Positions 1 to 12,800 of a stretch of 64,000 nt of DNA are shown here, piece by piece. Numbering within the stretch: position 1 is the stretch's first letter; each line of letters begins with the position of its first letter. The stretch comes from Epiperipatus broadwayi (Eukaryota; Onychophora; Udeonychophora; Euonychophora; Peripatidae). The position numbers were made by a program, and so were the translations under genes. The notes beneath the pieces were generated by a model. The model was given only the letters and a program-made list of their open reading frames with translations, did not search any database and had not been told where the DNA came from. Location of the stretch: positions 372,001 to 436,000 of the forward strand of contig JAQFVV010006507.1 of the NCBI GenBank assembly GCA_028023455.1, written 5' to 3'.

Positions 1-42
1 TTTGTTTTTTGTTTTTCATAAATGTACCTTTGAGGTCTTTCT

Positions 43-61
43 TGCAATGATATATATTGCA
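43..61. repeat. Conserved hairpin of the satellite monomer
   Basis: Inverted repeat TGCAAT / ATTGCA around a 7-nt loop GATATAT. It is present in nearly every monomer (the loop is enlarged by two or four bases in units near 35,310 and 3,650). A second dyad, CAAGTT-TTT-AACTTG, lies at 389-403 in the next part of the unit, and GCTTGCAAGC at 163-172. Confidence 0.7.
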
Positions 62-224
62 GAGACTTCTACTATGTGGTGATGCTGAACTGATATCAGA
101 CCCATGTAGCTATCTGGCATGCTATGCTGAGTTTGAAGACATTACGTGTCTAAAAGATTCACGCTTGCAAGCTGAATAGAAACTGTTTCTTAAATGCTCA
201 GAGTTTGTGTTTTAGATCTAGTTT

Positions 225-290
225 CTTAATCCTGTCCTTCACTGACGATAGCAAATAGCTTGAAATCATGATCTGAAGGTGGAAATTAAG
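225..290 (+). ncRNA. Type I hammerhead self-cleaving ribozyme, first copy (canonical)
   Basis: Seen in order: CTTAAT (225-230), CCTGT (231-235), CCTTCA (236-241), core CTGACGA (242-248), TAGC-AAATA-GCTT (249-261), core GAAA (262-265), TCATGAT (266-272), C17 (273), TGAAGG (274-279), TGGAA (280-284), ATTAAG (285-290). Helix I pairs CCTTCA with TGAAGG (6 bp). A 5/5 internal loop follows, then an outer 6-bp helix CTTAAT/ATTAAG. Helix II is AGC/GCT with loop AAATA. Helix III is ATC/GAT with a 2-nt loop. Predicted self-cleavage falls between 273 and 274. All invariant core positions (C3 U4 G5 A6 G8 A9, G12 A13 A14, A15.1-U16.1, H17) are satisfied. The oddity is a U-U mismatch at 10.1/11.1, where G-C is usual. 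The short helix III matches animal satellite hammerheads, which often act as dimers. Confidence 0.82.
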
Positions 291-674
291 TTAGAGATAG
301 TGAAATACTCGCTCTGACGTTTATGTAAACAAACGCTTGAAGGTGTTTTTGGTATAATGCCATCTATTGTCATAAATACAAGCGTATGCAAGTTTTTAAC
401 TTGTGTTTTTTGTTTTTCATAAATGTACCTTTGAGGTCTTTCTTGCAATGATATATATTGCAGAGGCTTCTACTATCTGGTGATGCTGAACTGATATCAG
501 ACCCATGTAGCTATTTGGCATGCTATGCTGAGTTTGAAGACATTACGTGTCTAAAAGATTCACGCTTGCAAGCTGAATAGAAACTGTTTCTTAAATGCTC
601 AGAGTTTGTGTTTTAGATCTAGTTTCTTAATCCTGTCCTTCACTGACGATAGCAAATAGCTTGAAATCATGATC
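274..674 (+). ncRNA. Predicted 401-nt monomer RNA released by two hammerhead cleavages
   Basis: This is the interval between the predicted cleavage site of the first ribozyme copy (after C273) and that of the next (after C674). If the array is transcribed on the plus strand, it is the unit-length product. By family precedent it would carry a 5'-hydroxyl and a 2',3'-cyclic phosphate, and could be ligated into a circle. Transcription and ligation are inferred. No promoter is recognised inside the monomer. Confidence 0.45.
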
Positions 675-1821
675 TGAAGGTGGAAATTAAGTTAGAGATA
701 GTGAAATACTCGCTCTGACGTTTATGTAAACAAACACTTGAAGGTGTTTTTGGTATAACGCCATCTATTGTCATAAATACAAGCGTATGCAAGTTTTTGT
801 TTTTTGTTTTTCATAAATGTACCTTTGAGGTCTTTCTTGCAATGATATATATTGCAGAGGCTTCTACAATGTGGTGATGCTGAACTGATATCAGACCCAT
901 GTAGCTATTTGGCATGCTATGCTGAGTTTGAAGACATTACGTGTCTAAAAGATTCACGCTTGCAAGCTGAATAGAAACTGTTTCTTAAATGCTCAGAGTT
1001 TGTGTTTTAGATCTAGTTTCTTAATCCTGTCCTTCACTGACGATAGCAAATAGCTTGAAATCATGATCTGAAGGTGGAAATTAAGTTAGAGATAGTGAAA
1101 TACTCACTCTGACATTTATGTAAACAAATGCTTGAAGGTGTTTTTGGTATAATGCCATCTATTGTCATAAATACAAGCGTATGCAAGTTTTTAACTTGTG
1201 TTTTTTGTTTTTCATAAATGTACCTTTGAGGTCTTTCTTGCAATGATATATATTGCAGAGGCTTCTACTATGTGGTGATGCTGAACTGATATCAGACATA
1301 TGTAGCTATTTGGAATACTATGCTGAGTTTGAAGACATTACTTGTCTAAAAGATTCACGCTTGCAAGCTGAATAGAAACTGTTTCTTAAACACTCAGAGT
1401 TTGTGTTTTAGATCTAGTTTCTTGATCCTGTCTTTCACTGACGATAGAAAATAGCTTGAAATCATGATCTGAAGGTAGAAATTAAGTTAGAGATAGTGAA
1501 ATACTCGCTCTGACGTTTATGTAAACAAAAGATTGAAGGTGTTTTTGGTATAATGCCATCTATAGTCATAAATATAAGCATATGCAAGTTTTTAACTTGT
1601 GTTTTTTGTTTTTCATAAATGTACCTTTGAGGTCTTTCTTGCAATGATATATATTGCAGAGGCTTCTACTATGTGGTGATGCTGAACTGATATCAGACCC
1701 ATGTAGCTATTTGGCATGCTATGCTGAGTTTGAAGACATTACGTGTCTAAAAGATTCACGCTTGCAAGCTGAATAGAAACTGTTTCTTAAATGCTCAGAG
1801 TTTGTGTTTTAGATCTAGTTT

Positions 1822-1887
1822 CTTAATCCTGTCCTTCACTGACGATAGCAAAGAGCTTGAAATCATGATGTGAAGGTGAAAATTAAG
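1822..1887 (+). ncRNA. Hammerhead copy with C17-to-G at the cleavage site (likely inactive)
   Basis: Fold elements are intact, but the nucleotide at the cleavage site (1870) is G, giving GATG instead of GATC before the TGAAGG strand. H17 must not be G for efficient cleavage in this family. The helix II loop is also changed to AAAGA. It is one of the divergent left-edge units. Confidence 0.7.
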
Positions 1888-4800
1888 TTAGAGATAGTGA
1901 AATACTCGCGCTGACATTTATATAAACAAACGCTTAAAGGTATTTTTGGTATAACACCTTCTATTGCCATAAATACAAGCATGTGCAAGTTTTTAACTTG
2001 TGTTTTTTGTTTTTCATAAATGTACCTTTGAGGACTTTCTTGCAATGATATATATTGCAGAGGCTTTTACTGTGTGGTGATGCTGAACTGATATCAGACA
2101 TATGTAGCTATTTGGAATACTATGCTGAGTTTGAAGACATTACTTGTCTAAAAGATTCACGCTTGCAAGCTGAATAGAAACTGTTTCTTAAACGCTCAGA
2201 GTTTGTGTTTTAGATCTAGTTTCTTGATCCTGTCCTTCACTGACGATAGAAAATAGCTTGAAATCATGATCTGAAGGTAGAAATTAAGTTAGAGATAGTG
2301 AAATACTCGCTCTGACGTTTATGTAAACAAAAGATTGAAGGTGTTTTTGGTATAATGCCATCTATAGTCATAAATATAAGCATATGCAAGTTTTTAACTT
2401 GTGTTTTTTGTTTTTCATAAATGTACTTTGAGGTCTTTCTTGAATGACATATATTGCAGAAGCTTCTACTATGTGGTGATGCTGAACTGATATGAGACTC
2501 ATGTAGCTATTTGGCATGCTATGCTGAGTTTGAAGACATTACGTGTCTAAAAGATTCACGCTTGCAAGCTGAATAGAAACTGTTTCTTAAATGCTCAGAG
2601 TTTGTGTTTTAGATCTAGTTTCTTAATCCTGTCCTTCACTGACGATAGCAAATAGCTTGAAATCATGATCTGAAAGTGGAAATTAAGTTAGAGATAGTGA
2701 AATACTCTCTCTGACATTTATGTAAACAAACGCTTGAAGGTGTTTTTGGTATAACGCCATCTATTGTCATAAATACAAGCGTATGCAAGCTTTTAACTTG
2801 TGTTTTTTGTTTTTCATAAATGTACCTTTGAGGTCTTTCTTGCAATGATATATATTGCAGAGGCTTCTACTATGTGGTGATGCTGAACTGATATAGACCT
2901 GTGTAGCTATTTGGCATGCTATGCTGAGTTTGAAGACATTACATGTCTAAAAGATTCACGCTTGCAAGCTGAATAGAAACTGTTTCATAAACGCTTAGAG
3001 TTTGTGTTTTAGATCTAGTTTCTTAATCCTGTTCTTCACTGACGATAGCAAATAGCTTGAAATCATGATCTGAAGGTGGAAATTAAGTTGGAGATAGTGA
3101 AATACTCGCTCTGACGTTTATGTAAACAAATGCTTGAAGGTGTTTTTACTATAATACCATCTATTGTCAAAAATACAAGCGTATGCAAGTTTTTAAATTG
3201 TGTTTCTTGTTTTTCATAAATGTACTTTTGAGGTCTTTCTTGCAATGATATATATTGTAGAGGCTTCTACTATGTGGTGATGCTGAACTGATATCAGTCC
3301 CATGTAGCTATTTGGCATGCTATGCTGAGTTTGAAGACATTACGTGTCTAAAAGATTCACGCTTGCAAGCTGAATAGAAACTGTTTCTTAAACGCTCAGA
3401 GTTTGTGTTTTAGATCTAGTTTCTTAATCCTGTCCTTCACTGACGATAGCAAATAGCTTGAAATCATGATCTGAAAGTGGAAATTAAGTTAGAGATAGTG
3501 AAATACTCGCTCTGACGTTTATGTAAACAAATGCTTGAAGGTGTTTTTGGTATAACAACATCTATTGTCATAAATACAAGCATATGCAAGTTTTTAACTT
3601 GTGTTTCTTGTTTTTCATAAATGTACCTATGAGGTCTTTCTTGCAATGATATATATATATTGCAGAGGCTTCTACGATCTGCTGTTGCTGAACTGATATC
3701 AGACCCATGAAGCTATTTGGCATGCTATGCTGAGTTTGAAGACATTACATGTCTAAAAGATTCACACTTGCAAGCTGAATAGAAACTGTTTCTTAAATGC
3801 TCAGAGTTTGTGTTTTACATCTAGTTTCTTAATCCTGTGCTTCACTGACGATAGCAAATAGCTTGAAATCATGATCTGAAGGTGGAAATTAAGTAAGAAA
3901 TAGTGAAATACTCACTCTGATGTTTATGTAAACAAACACTTGCAGGTGTTTTTGGTATAACGCCATCCATTGTCATAAATACAAGCGTATGCAAGTTTTT
4001 AACTTGTGTTTCTTGTTTTTCATAAATGTACCTTTGAGGTCTTTCTTGCAATGATATATATTGCAGAGGCTTCTAAAATCTGCTGTTGCTGAACTGATAT
4101 CAGACCCATGAAGCTATTTGGCATGCTATGCTGAGTTTGAAGACATTACGTGTCTAAAAGATTCACGCTTGCAAGCTGAATAGAAACTGTTTCTTAAATG
4201 CTCAGAGTTTGTGTTTTAGATCTAGTTTCTTAATCCTGTCCTTCACTGACGATAGCAAATAGCTTGAAATCATGATCTGAAGGTGGAAATTAAGTTGGAG
4301 ATAGTGAAATACTCACTCTGACCTTTATGTAAACAAATGCTTGAAGGTGTTTTTGGTATAACGCCATCTATTGTCATAAATACAAGCATATGCAAGTTTT
4401 TAACTTGTGTTTTTTGTTTTTCATAAATGTACCTTTGAGGTCTTTCTTGCAATGATATATATTGCAGAGGCTCCTACTATGTGGTGATGCTGAACTGATA
4501 TAGACCTGCGTAGCTATTTGGCATGCTATGCTGAGTTTGAAGACATTACGTGTCTAAAAGATTCACGCTTGCAAGCTGAATAGAAACTGTTTCTTAAACG
4601 CTCAGAGTTTGTGTTTTAGATCTAGTTTCTTGATCCTGTCCTTCACTGACGATAGAAAATAGCTTGAAATCATGATCTGAAGGTGGAAATTAAGTTAGAG
4701 ATAGTGAAATACTCGCTCTGACGTTTATGTAAACAAATGCTTGAAGGTGTTTTTGGTATAACACCATCTATTGTCATAAATATACGTGTGTGCAAGTTTT

Positions 4801-5029
4801 TAACTTGTGTTTTTTGTTTTTCATAAATGTACCTTTGAGGTCTTTCTTGCAATGATATATATTGCAGAGGCTTCTACTATGTGGTGATGCTGAACTCATA
4901 TGAGACTCATGTAGCTATTTGGCATGCTATGCTGAGTTTAATGACATTATGTGTCTAAAAGATTCACGCTTGCAAGCTGAATAGAAACTGTTTCTTAAAT
5001 GCTCAGAGTTTGTGTTTTAGATCTAGTTT

Positions 5030-5085
5030 CTTAATCCTGTCTAAAGCAAATAGCTTGAAATCATGATCTGAAGGTGGAAATTAAG
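5030..5085 (+). pseudogene. Hammerhead copy with core deletion
   Basis: A 10-bp deletion removes the CTGACGA box and part of the helix I strand: after CTTAATCCTGT the sequence goes directly to CTAAAGCAAATAGC. The GAAA box and 3' helix I strand remain. It explains the shortened 391-bp unit here. Self-cleavage is not expected. Confidence 0.8.
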
Positions 5086-8000
5086 TTAGAGATAGTGAAA
5101 TATTCGCTCTGACATTTATGTAAACAAATGCTTGAAGGTGTTTTTGGTATAACGCCATCTATTGTCATAAATACAAGCGTATGCAAGTTATTAACTTGTG
5201 TGTTTTGTTTTTCATAAATGTACAGTTGAGGTCTTTCTTGCACTGATATATATTGCAGAGGCTTCTACTATGTGGTGATGCTGAACTGATATCAGACCCG
5301 AGTAGCTATTTGGCATGCTATGCTGAGTTTGAAGACATTACATGTCTAAAAGATTCATGCTTGCACGCTGAATAGAAACTGTTTCATAAACGCTCAGAGT
5401 ATGTGTTTTAGATCTAGTTTCTTAATCCTGTCCTTCACTGACGATAGCAAAGAGCTTGAAATCATGATCTGAAGGTGGAAATTAAGTTAGAGATAGTGAA
5501 ATACTCGCTCTGACATTTATGTAATGAAACGCTTGAGGGTATTTTTGGTATAATGCCTTCTATTGCCATAAATACAAGTGTGTGCAAGTTTTTAACTTGT
5601 GTTTTTTGTTTTTCATAAATGTACCTTTGAGGACTTTCTTGCAATGATATATATTGCAGAGGCTTTTACTGTGTGGTGATGCTGAACTGATATCAGACCC
5701 ATGTAGCTATTTGGCATGCTATGCTGAGTTTGAAGACATTACGTGTCTAAAAGATTCACGCTTGCAAGCTGAATAGAAACTGTTTCTTAAATACTCAGAG
5801 TTTGTGTTTTAGATCTAGTTTCTTGATCCTGTCCTTCACTGACGATAGAAAATAGCTTGAAATCATGATTTGAAGGTGGTAATTAAGTTAGAGATAGTGA
5901 AATACTCGCTCTGACGTTTATGTAAACAAAAGCTTGAAGGTGCTTTTGGTATAATGCCATCTATAGTCATAAATACAAGCATATGCAAGTTTTTAACTTG
6001 TGTTTCTTGTTTTTCATAAATGTACCTTTGAGGTCTTTCTTGCAATGATATATATTGCAGAGGCTTCTACAATCTGCTGTTGCTGAACTGATATCAGACC
6101 CATGAAGCTATTTGGCATGCTATGCTGAGTTTGAAGACATTACATGTCTAAAAGATTCACGCTTGCAAGCTGAATAGAAACTGTTTCTTAAATGCTCAGA
6201 GTTTGTGTTTTAGGTCTAGTTTCTTAATCCTGTCCTTCACTGACGATAGCAAATAGCTTGAAATCATGATCTGAAGGTGGAAATTAAGTTGGAGATAGTG
6301 AAATACTCACTCTGACCTTTATGTAAACAAACGCTTGAAGGTGTTTTTGGTATAACGCCATCTATTGTCATAAATACAAGCATATGCAAGTTTTTAACTT
6401 GTGTTTTTTGTTTTTCATAAATGTACCTTTGAGGTCTTTCTTGCAATGATATATATTGCAGAGGTTCCTACTATGTGGTGATGCTGAACTGATATAGACC
6501 TGCGTAGCTATTTGGCATGCTATGCTGAGTTTGAAGACATTACGTGTCTAAAAGATTCACGCTTGCAAGCTGAATAGAAACTGTTTCATAAACACTCAGA
6601 GTTTGTGTTTTAGATCTAGTTTCTTAATCCTGTCCTTCACTGACGATAGCAAATAGCTTGAAATCATGATCTGAAGGTGGAAATTAAGTTAGAGATAGTG
6701 AAATACTCGCTCTGACGTTTATGTAAACAAATGCTTGAAGGTGTTTTTGGTATAACACCATCTATTGTCATAAATATACGTGTGTGCAAGTTTTAAACTT
6801 GTGTTTTTTGTTTTTCATAAATGTACCTTTGAGGTCTTTCTTGCAATGATATATATTGCAGAGATTTCTACTATGTGGTGATGCTGAACTGATATCAGAC
6901 CCATGTAGCTATCTGGCATGCTATGCTGAGTTTGAAGACATTACGTGTCTAAAAGATTCACGCTTGCAAGCTGAATAGAAACTGTTTCTTAAATGCTCAG
7001 AGTTTGTGTTTTAGATCTAGTTTCTTAATCCTGTCCTTCACTGATGATAGCAAATAGCTTGAAATCATGATCTGAAGGTGGAAATTAAGTTAGAGATAGT
7101 GAAATACTCGCTCTGACGTTTATGTAAACAAACGCTTGAAGGTGTTTTTGGTATAACGCCATCTATTGTCATAAATACAAGCATATGCAAGTTTTTAACT
7201 TGTGTTTTTTGTTTTTCATAAATGTATCTTTGAGGTCTTTCTTGCAATGATATATATTGCAGAGACTTCTACTATGTGGTGATGCTGAACTGATATCAGT
7301 TCCATGTAGCTACTTGGCATGCTATGCTGAGTTTGAAGACATTACGTGTCTAAAAGATTCACGCTTGCAAGCTGAATAGAAACTGTTTCTTAAACGTTCA
7401 GAGTTTGTGTTTTAGATCTAGTTTCTTAATCCTGTCCTTCACTGACGATAGCAAATAGCTTGAAATCATGATCTGAAGGTGGAAATTAAGTTAGAGATAG
7501 TGAAATACTCACTCTGACGTTTATGTAAACAAATGCTTGAAGGTGTTTTTGGTATAACACCATCTATTGTCATAAATACAAGCGTATGCAAGTTTTTAAC
7601 TTGTGTTTTTTGTTTTTCATAAATGTACCTTTGAGGTCTTTCTTGCAATGATATATATTGCAGAGACTTCTACTATGTGGTGATGCTGAACTGATATCAG
7701 ACCCATGTAGCTATCTGGCATGCTATGCTGAGTTTGAAGACATTACGTGTCTAAAAGATTCACGCTTGCAAGCTGAATAGAAACTGTTTCATAAACATTC
7801 AGAGTTTGTGTTTTAGATCTAGTTTCTTAAGCCTGTCCTTCACTGACGATAGCAAATAGCTTGAAATCATGATCTGAAGGTGGAAATTAAGTTAGAGATA
7901 GTGAAATACTCGCTCTGACGTTTATGTAAACAAATGCTTGAAGGTGTTTTTGGTATAATGCCATCTATTGTCATAAATCAAAGCATATGCAAGTTTTTAA

Positions 8001-9830
8001 CTTGTGTTTTTTGTTTTTCATAAATGTACCTTTGAGGTCTTTCTTGCAATGATATATATTGCAGAGACTTCTACTATGTGGTGATGCTGAACTGATATCA
8101 GACCCATGTAGCTATTTGGCATGCTATGCTGAGTTTGAAGACATTACGTGTCTAAAAGATTCACGCTTGCAAGCTGAATAGAAACTGTTTCTTAAATGCT
8201 CAGAGTTTGTGTTTTAGATCTAGTTTCTTAATCCTGTCCTTCACTGACGATAGCAAATAGCTTGAAATCATGATCTGAAGGTGGAAATTAAGTTAGAGAT
8301 AGTGAAATACTCACTCTGACGTTTATGTAAACAAACGCTTGAAGGTGTTTTTGGTATAATGCCATCTATTGTCATAAATACAAGCGTATGCAAGTTTTTA
8401 ACTTGTGTTTTTTGTTTTTCATAAATGTACCTTTGAGGTCTTTTTTGCAATGATATATATTGCAGAGACTTCTACTATGTGGTGATGCTGAACTGATATC
8501 AGACCCATGTAGCTATCTGGCATGCTATGCTGAGTTTGAAGACATTACGTGTCTAAAAGATTCACGCTTGCAAGCTGAATAGAAACTGTTTCTTAAACGC
8601 TCAGAGTTTGTGTTTTAGATCTAGTTTCTTAATCCTGTCCTTCACTGACGATAGCAAATAGCTTGAAATCATGATCTGAAGGTGGAAATTAAGTTAGAGA
8701 TAGTGAAATACTCGCTCTGACGTTTATGTAAACAAACGCTTGAAGGTGTTTTTGGTATAACACCATCTATTGTCATAAATACAAGCATATGCAAGTTTTT
8801 AACTTGTGTTTTTTGTTTTTCATAAATGTACCTTTGAGGTCTTTCTTGCAATGATATATATTGCAGAGACTTCTACTATGTGGTGATGCTGAACTGATAT
8901 CAGACCCATGTAGCTATCTGGCATGCTATGCTGAGTTTGAAGACATTACGTGTCTAAAAGATTCACGCTTGCAAGCTGAATAGAAACTGTTTCTTAAACG
9001 CTCAGAGTTTGTGTTTTAGATCTAGTTTCTTAATCCTGTCCTTCACTGACGATAGCAAATAGCTTGAAATCATGATCTGAAGGTGGAAATTAAGTTAGAG
9101 ATAGTGAAATACTCGCTCTGACGTTTATGTAAACAAACGCTTGAAGGTGTTTTTGGTATAATGCCATCTATTGTCATAAATACAAGCATATGCAAGTTTT
9201 TAACTTGTGTTTTTTGTTTTTCATAAATGTACCTTTGAGGTCTTTCTTGCAATGATATATATTGCAGAGGCTTCTACTATGTGGTGATGCTGAACTGATA
9301 TCAGACCCATGTAGCTATTTGGCATGCTATGCTGAGTTTGAAGACATTACATGTCTAAAAGATTCACGCTTGCAAGCTGAATAGAAACTGTTTCTTAAAT
9401 GCTCAGAGTTTGTGTTTTAGATCTAGTTTCTTAATCCTGTCCTTCACTGACGATAGCAAATAGCTTGAAATCATGATCTGAAGGTGGAAATTAAGTTAGA
9501 GATAGTGAAATACAACACTCTGACGTTTATGTAAAAAAACGCTTGAAGGTGATTTTGGTATAACGCCATCTATTGTCATAAATACAAGCGTATGCAAGTT
9601 TTTAACTTGTGTTTTTGTTTTTCATAAATGTACCTTTGAGGTCTTTCTTGCAATGATATACATTGCAGAGACTTCTACTATGTGGTGATGCTGAACTGAT
9701 ATCAGACCCATGTAGCTATCTGGCATGCTATGCTGAGTTTGAAGACATTACATGTCTAAAAGATTCACGCTTGCAAGCTGAATAGAAACTGTTTCTTAAA
9801 CGCTCAGAGTTTGTGTTTTAGATCTAGTTT

Positions 9831-9896
9831 CTTAATCCTGTCCTTCACTGACGATAGCAAATAGCTTGAAATCATGATCTGAAGGTGGAAATTAAG
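9831..9896 (+). ncRNA. Hammerhead ribozyme, representative copy of the homogenised core
   Basis: Identical in all paired and core positions to the copy at 225-290. It begins the stretch of 48 copies spaced exactly 401 bp apart (9831 to 28678). Predicted cleavage follows base 9879. Most copies in this stretch carry the same 66 nt. An exception is the copy starting near 23866, where CCTTCA is CCTTTA, giving a tolerated G-U pair in helix I. Confidence 0.82.
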
Positions 9897-12800
9897 TTAG
9901 AGATAGTGAAATACTCGCTCTGACGTTTATGTAAACAAATGCTTGAAGGTGTTTTTGGTATAATGCCATCTATTGTCATAAATACAAGCGTATGCAAGTT
10001 TTTAACTTGTGTTTCTTGTTTTTCATAAATGTACCTTTGAGGTCTTTCTTGCAATGATATATATTGCAGAGACTTCTACTATGTGGTGATGCTGAACTGA
10101 TATCAGACCCATGTAGCTATCTGGCATGCTATGCTGAGTTTGAAGACATTACGTGTCTAAAAGATTCACGCTTGCAAGCTGAATAGAAACTGTTTCTTAA
10201 ACGCTCAGAGTTTGTGTTTTAGATCTAGTTTCTTAATCCTGTCCTTCACTGACGATAGCAAATAGCTTGAAATCATGATCTGAAGGTGGAAATTAAGTTA
10301 GAGATAGTGAAATACTCGCTCTGACGTTTATGTAAACAAATGCTTGAAGGTGTTTTTGGTATAACAACATCTATTGTCATAAATACAAGCGTATGCAAGT
10401 TTTTAACTTGTGTTTCTTGTTTTTCATAAATGTACCTATGAGGTCTTTCTTGCAATGATATATATTGCAGAGGCTTCTACTATGTGGTGATGCTGAACTG
10501 ATATCAGACCCATGTAGCTATCTGGCATGCTATGCTGAGTTTGAAGACATTACATGTCTAAAAGATTCACGCTTGCAAGCTGAATAGAAACTGTTTCTTA
10601 AACGCTCAGAGTTTGTGTTTTAGATCTAGTTTCTTAATCCTGTCCTTCACTGACGATAGCAAATAGCTTGAAATCATGATCTGAAGGTGGAAATTAAGTT
10701 AGAGATAGTGAAATACTCGCTCTGACGTTTATGTAAACAAACGCTTGAAGGTGTTTTTGGTATAACGCCATCTATTGTCATAAATACAAGCGTATGCAAG
10801 TTTTTAACTTGTGTTTTTTGTTTTTCATAAATGTACCTTTGAGGTCTTTCTTGCAATGATATATATTGCAGAGACTTCTACTATGTGGTGATGCTGAACT
10901 GATATCAGACCCATGTAGCTATTTGGCATGCTATGCTGAGTTTGAAGACATTACGTGTCTAAAAGATTCACGCTTGCAAGCTGAATAGAAACTGTTTCTT
11001 AAACGCTCAGAGTTTGTGTTTTAGATCTAGTTTCTTAATCCTGTCCTTCACTGACGATAGCAAATAGCTTGAAATCATGATCTGAAGGTGGAAATTAAGT
11101 TAGAGATAGTGAAATACTCACTCTGACGTTTATGTAAACAAACGCTTGAAGGTGTTTTTGGTATAACGCCATCTATTGTCATAAATACAAGCGTATGCAA
11201 GTTTTTAACTTGTGTTTTTTGTTTTTCATAAATGTACCTTTGAGGTCTTTCTTGCAATGATATATATTGCAGAGACTTCTACTATGTGGTGATGCTGAAC
11301 TGATATCAGACCCATGTAGCTATCTGGCATGCTATGCTGAGTTTGAAGACATTACATGTCTAAAAGATTCATGCTTGCAAGCTGAATAGAAACTGTTTCT
11401 TAAACGCTCAGAGTTTGTGTTTTAGATCTAGTTTCTTAATCCTGTCCTTCACTGACGATAGCAAATAGCTTGAAATCATGATCTGAAGGTGGAAATTAAG
11501 TTAGAGATAGTGAAATACTCGCTCTGACATTTATGTAAACAAACGTTTGAGGGTGTTTTTGGTATAATGCCATCTATTGTCATAAATCAAAGCGTATGCA
11601 AGTTTTTAACTTGTGTTTCTTGTTTTTTATAAATGTACCTTTGAGGTCTTTCTTGCAATGATATATATTGCAGAGACTTCTACTATGTGGTGATGCTGAA
11701 CTGATATCAGACCCATGTAGCTATTTGGCATGCTATGCTGAGTTTGAAGACATTATGTGTCTAAAAGATTCACGCTTGCAAGCTGAATAGAAACTGTTTC
11801 TTAAACGCTCAGAGTTTGTGTTTTAGATCTAGTTTCTTAATCCTGTCCTTCACTGACGATAGCAAATAGCTTGAAATCATGATCTGAAGGTGGAAATTAA
11901 GTTAGAGATAGTGAAATACTCACTCTGACGTTTATGTAAACAAACGCTTGAAGGTGTTTTTGGTATAATGCCATCTATTGTCATAAATACAAGCGTATGC
12001 AAGTTTTTAACTTGTGTTTTTTGTTTTTCATAAATGTACCTTTGAGGTCTTTCTTGCAATGATATATATTGCAGAGACTTCTACTATGTGGTGATGCTGA
12101 ACTGATATCAGACCCATGTAGCTATCTGGCATGCTATGCTGAGTTTGAAGACATTACGTGTCTAAAAGATTCATGCTTGCAAGCTGAATAGAAACTGTTT
12201 CTTAAACGCTCAGAGTTTGTGTTTTAGATCTAGTTTCTTAATCCTGTCCTTCACTGACGATAGCAAATAGCTTGAAATCATGATCTGAAGGTGGAAATTA
12301 AGTTAGAGATAGTGAAATACTCGCTCTGACGTTTATGTAAACAAACGCTTGAAGGTGTTTTTGGTATAACGCCATCTATTGTCATAAATACAAGCGTATG
12401 CAAGTTTTTAACTTGTGTTTTTTGTTTTTCATAAATGTACCTTTGAGGTCTTTCTTGCAATGATATATATTGCAGAGACTTCTACTATGTGGTGATGCTG
12501 AACTGATATCAGACCCATGTAGCTATCTGGCATGCTATGCTGAGTTTGAAGACATTACGTGTCTAAAAGATTCACGCTTGCAAGCTGAATAGAAACTGTT
12601 TCTTAAACGCTCAGAGTTTGTGTTTTAGATCTAGTTTCTTAATCCTGTCCTTCACTGACGATAGCAAATAGCTTGAAATCATGATCTGAAGGTGGAAATT
12701 AAGTTAGAGATAGTGAAATACTCGCTCTGACGTTTATGTAAACAAAAGCTTGAAGGTGTTTTTGGTATAATGCCATCTATTGTCATAAATACAAGCGTAT

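Noticed and set aside
266-448. 60-aa reverse-strand ORF repeated in most satellite units
   Set aside because: It persists because the units are nearly identical. Variants include many amino-acid changes, and more than ten units break it. It runs opposite to the ribozyme strand and shows no domain or coding-type conservation.
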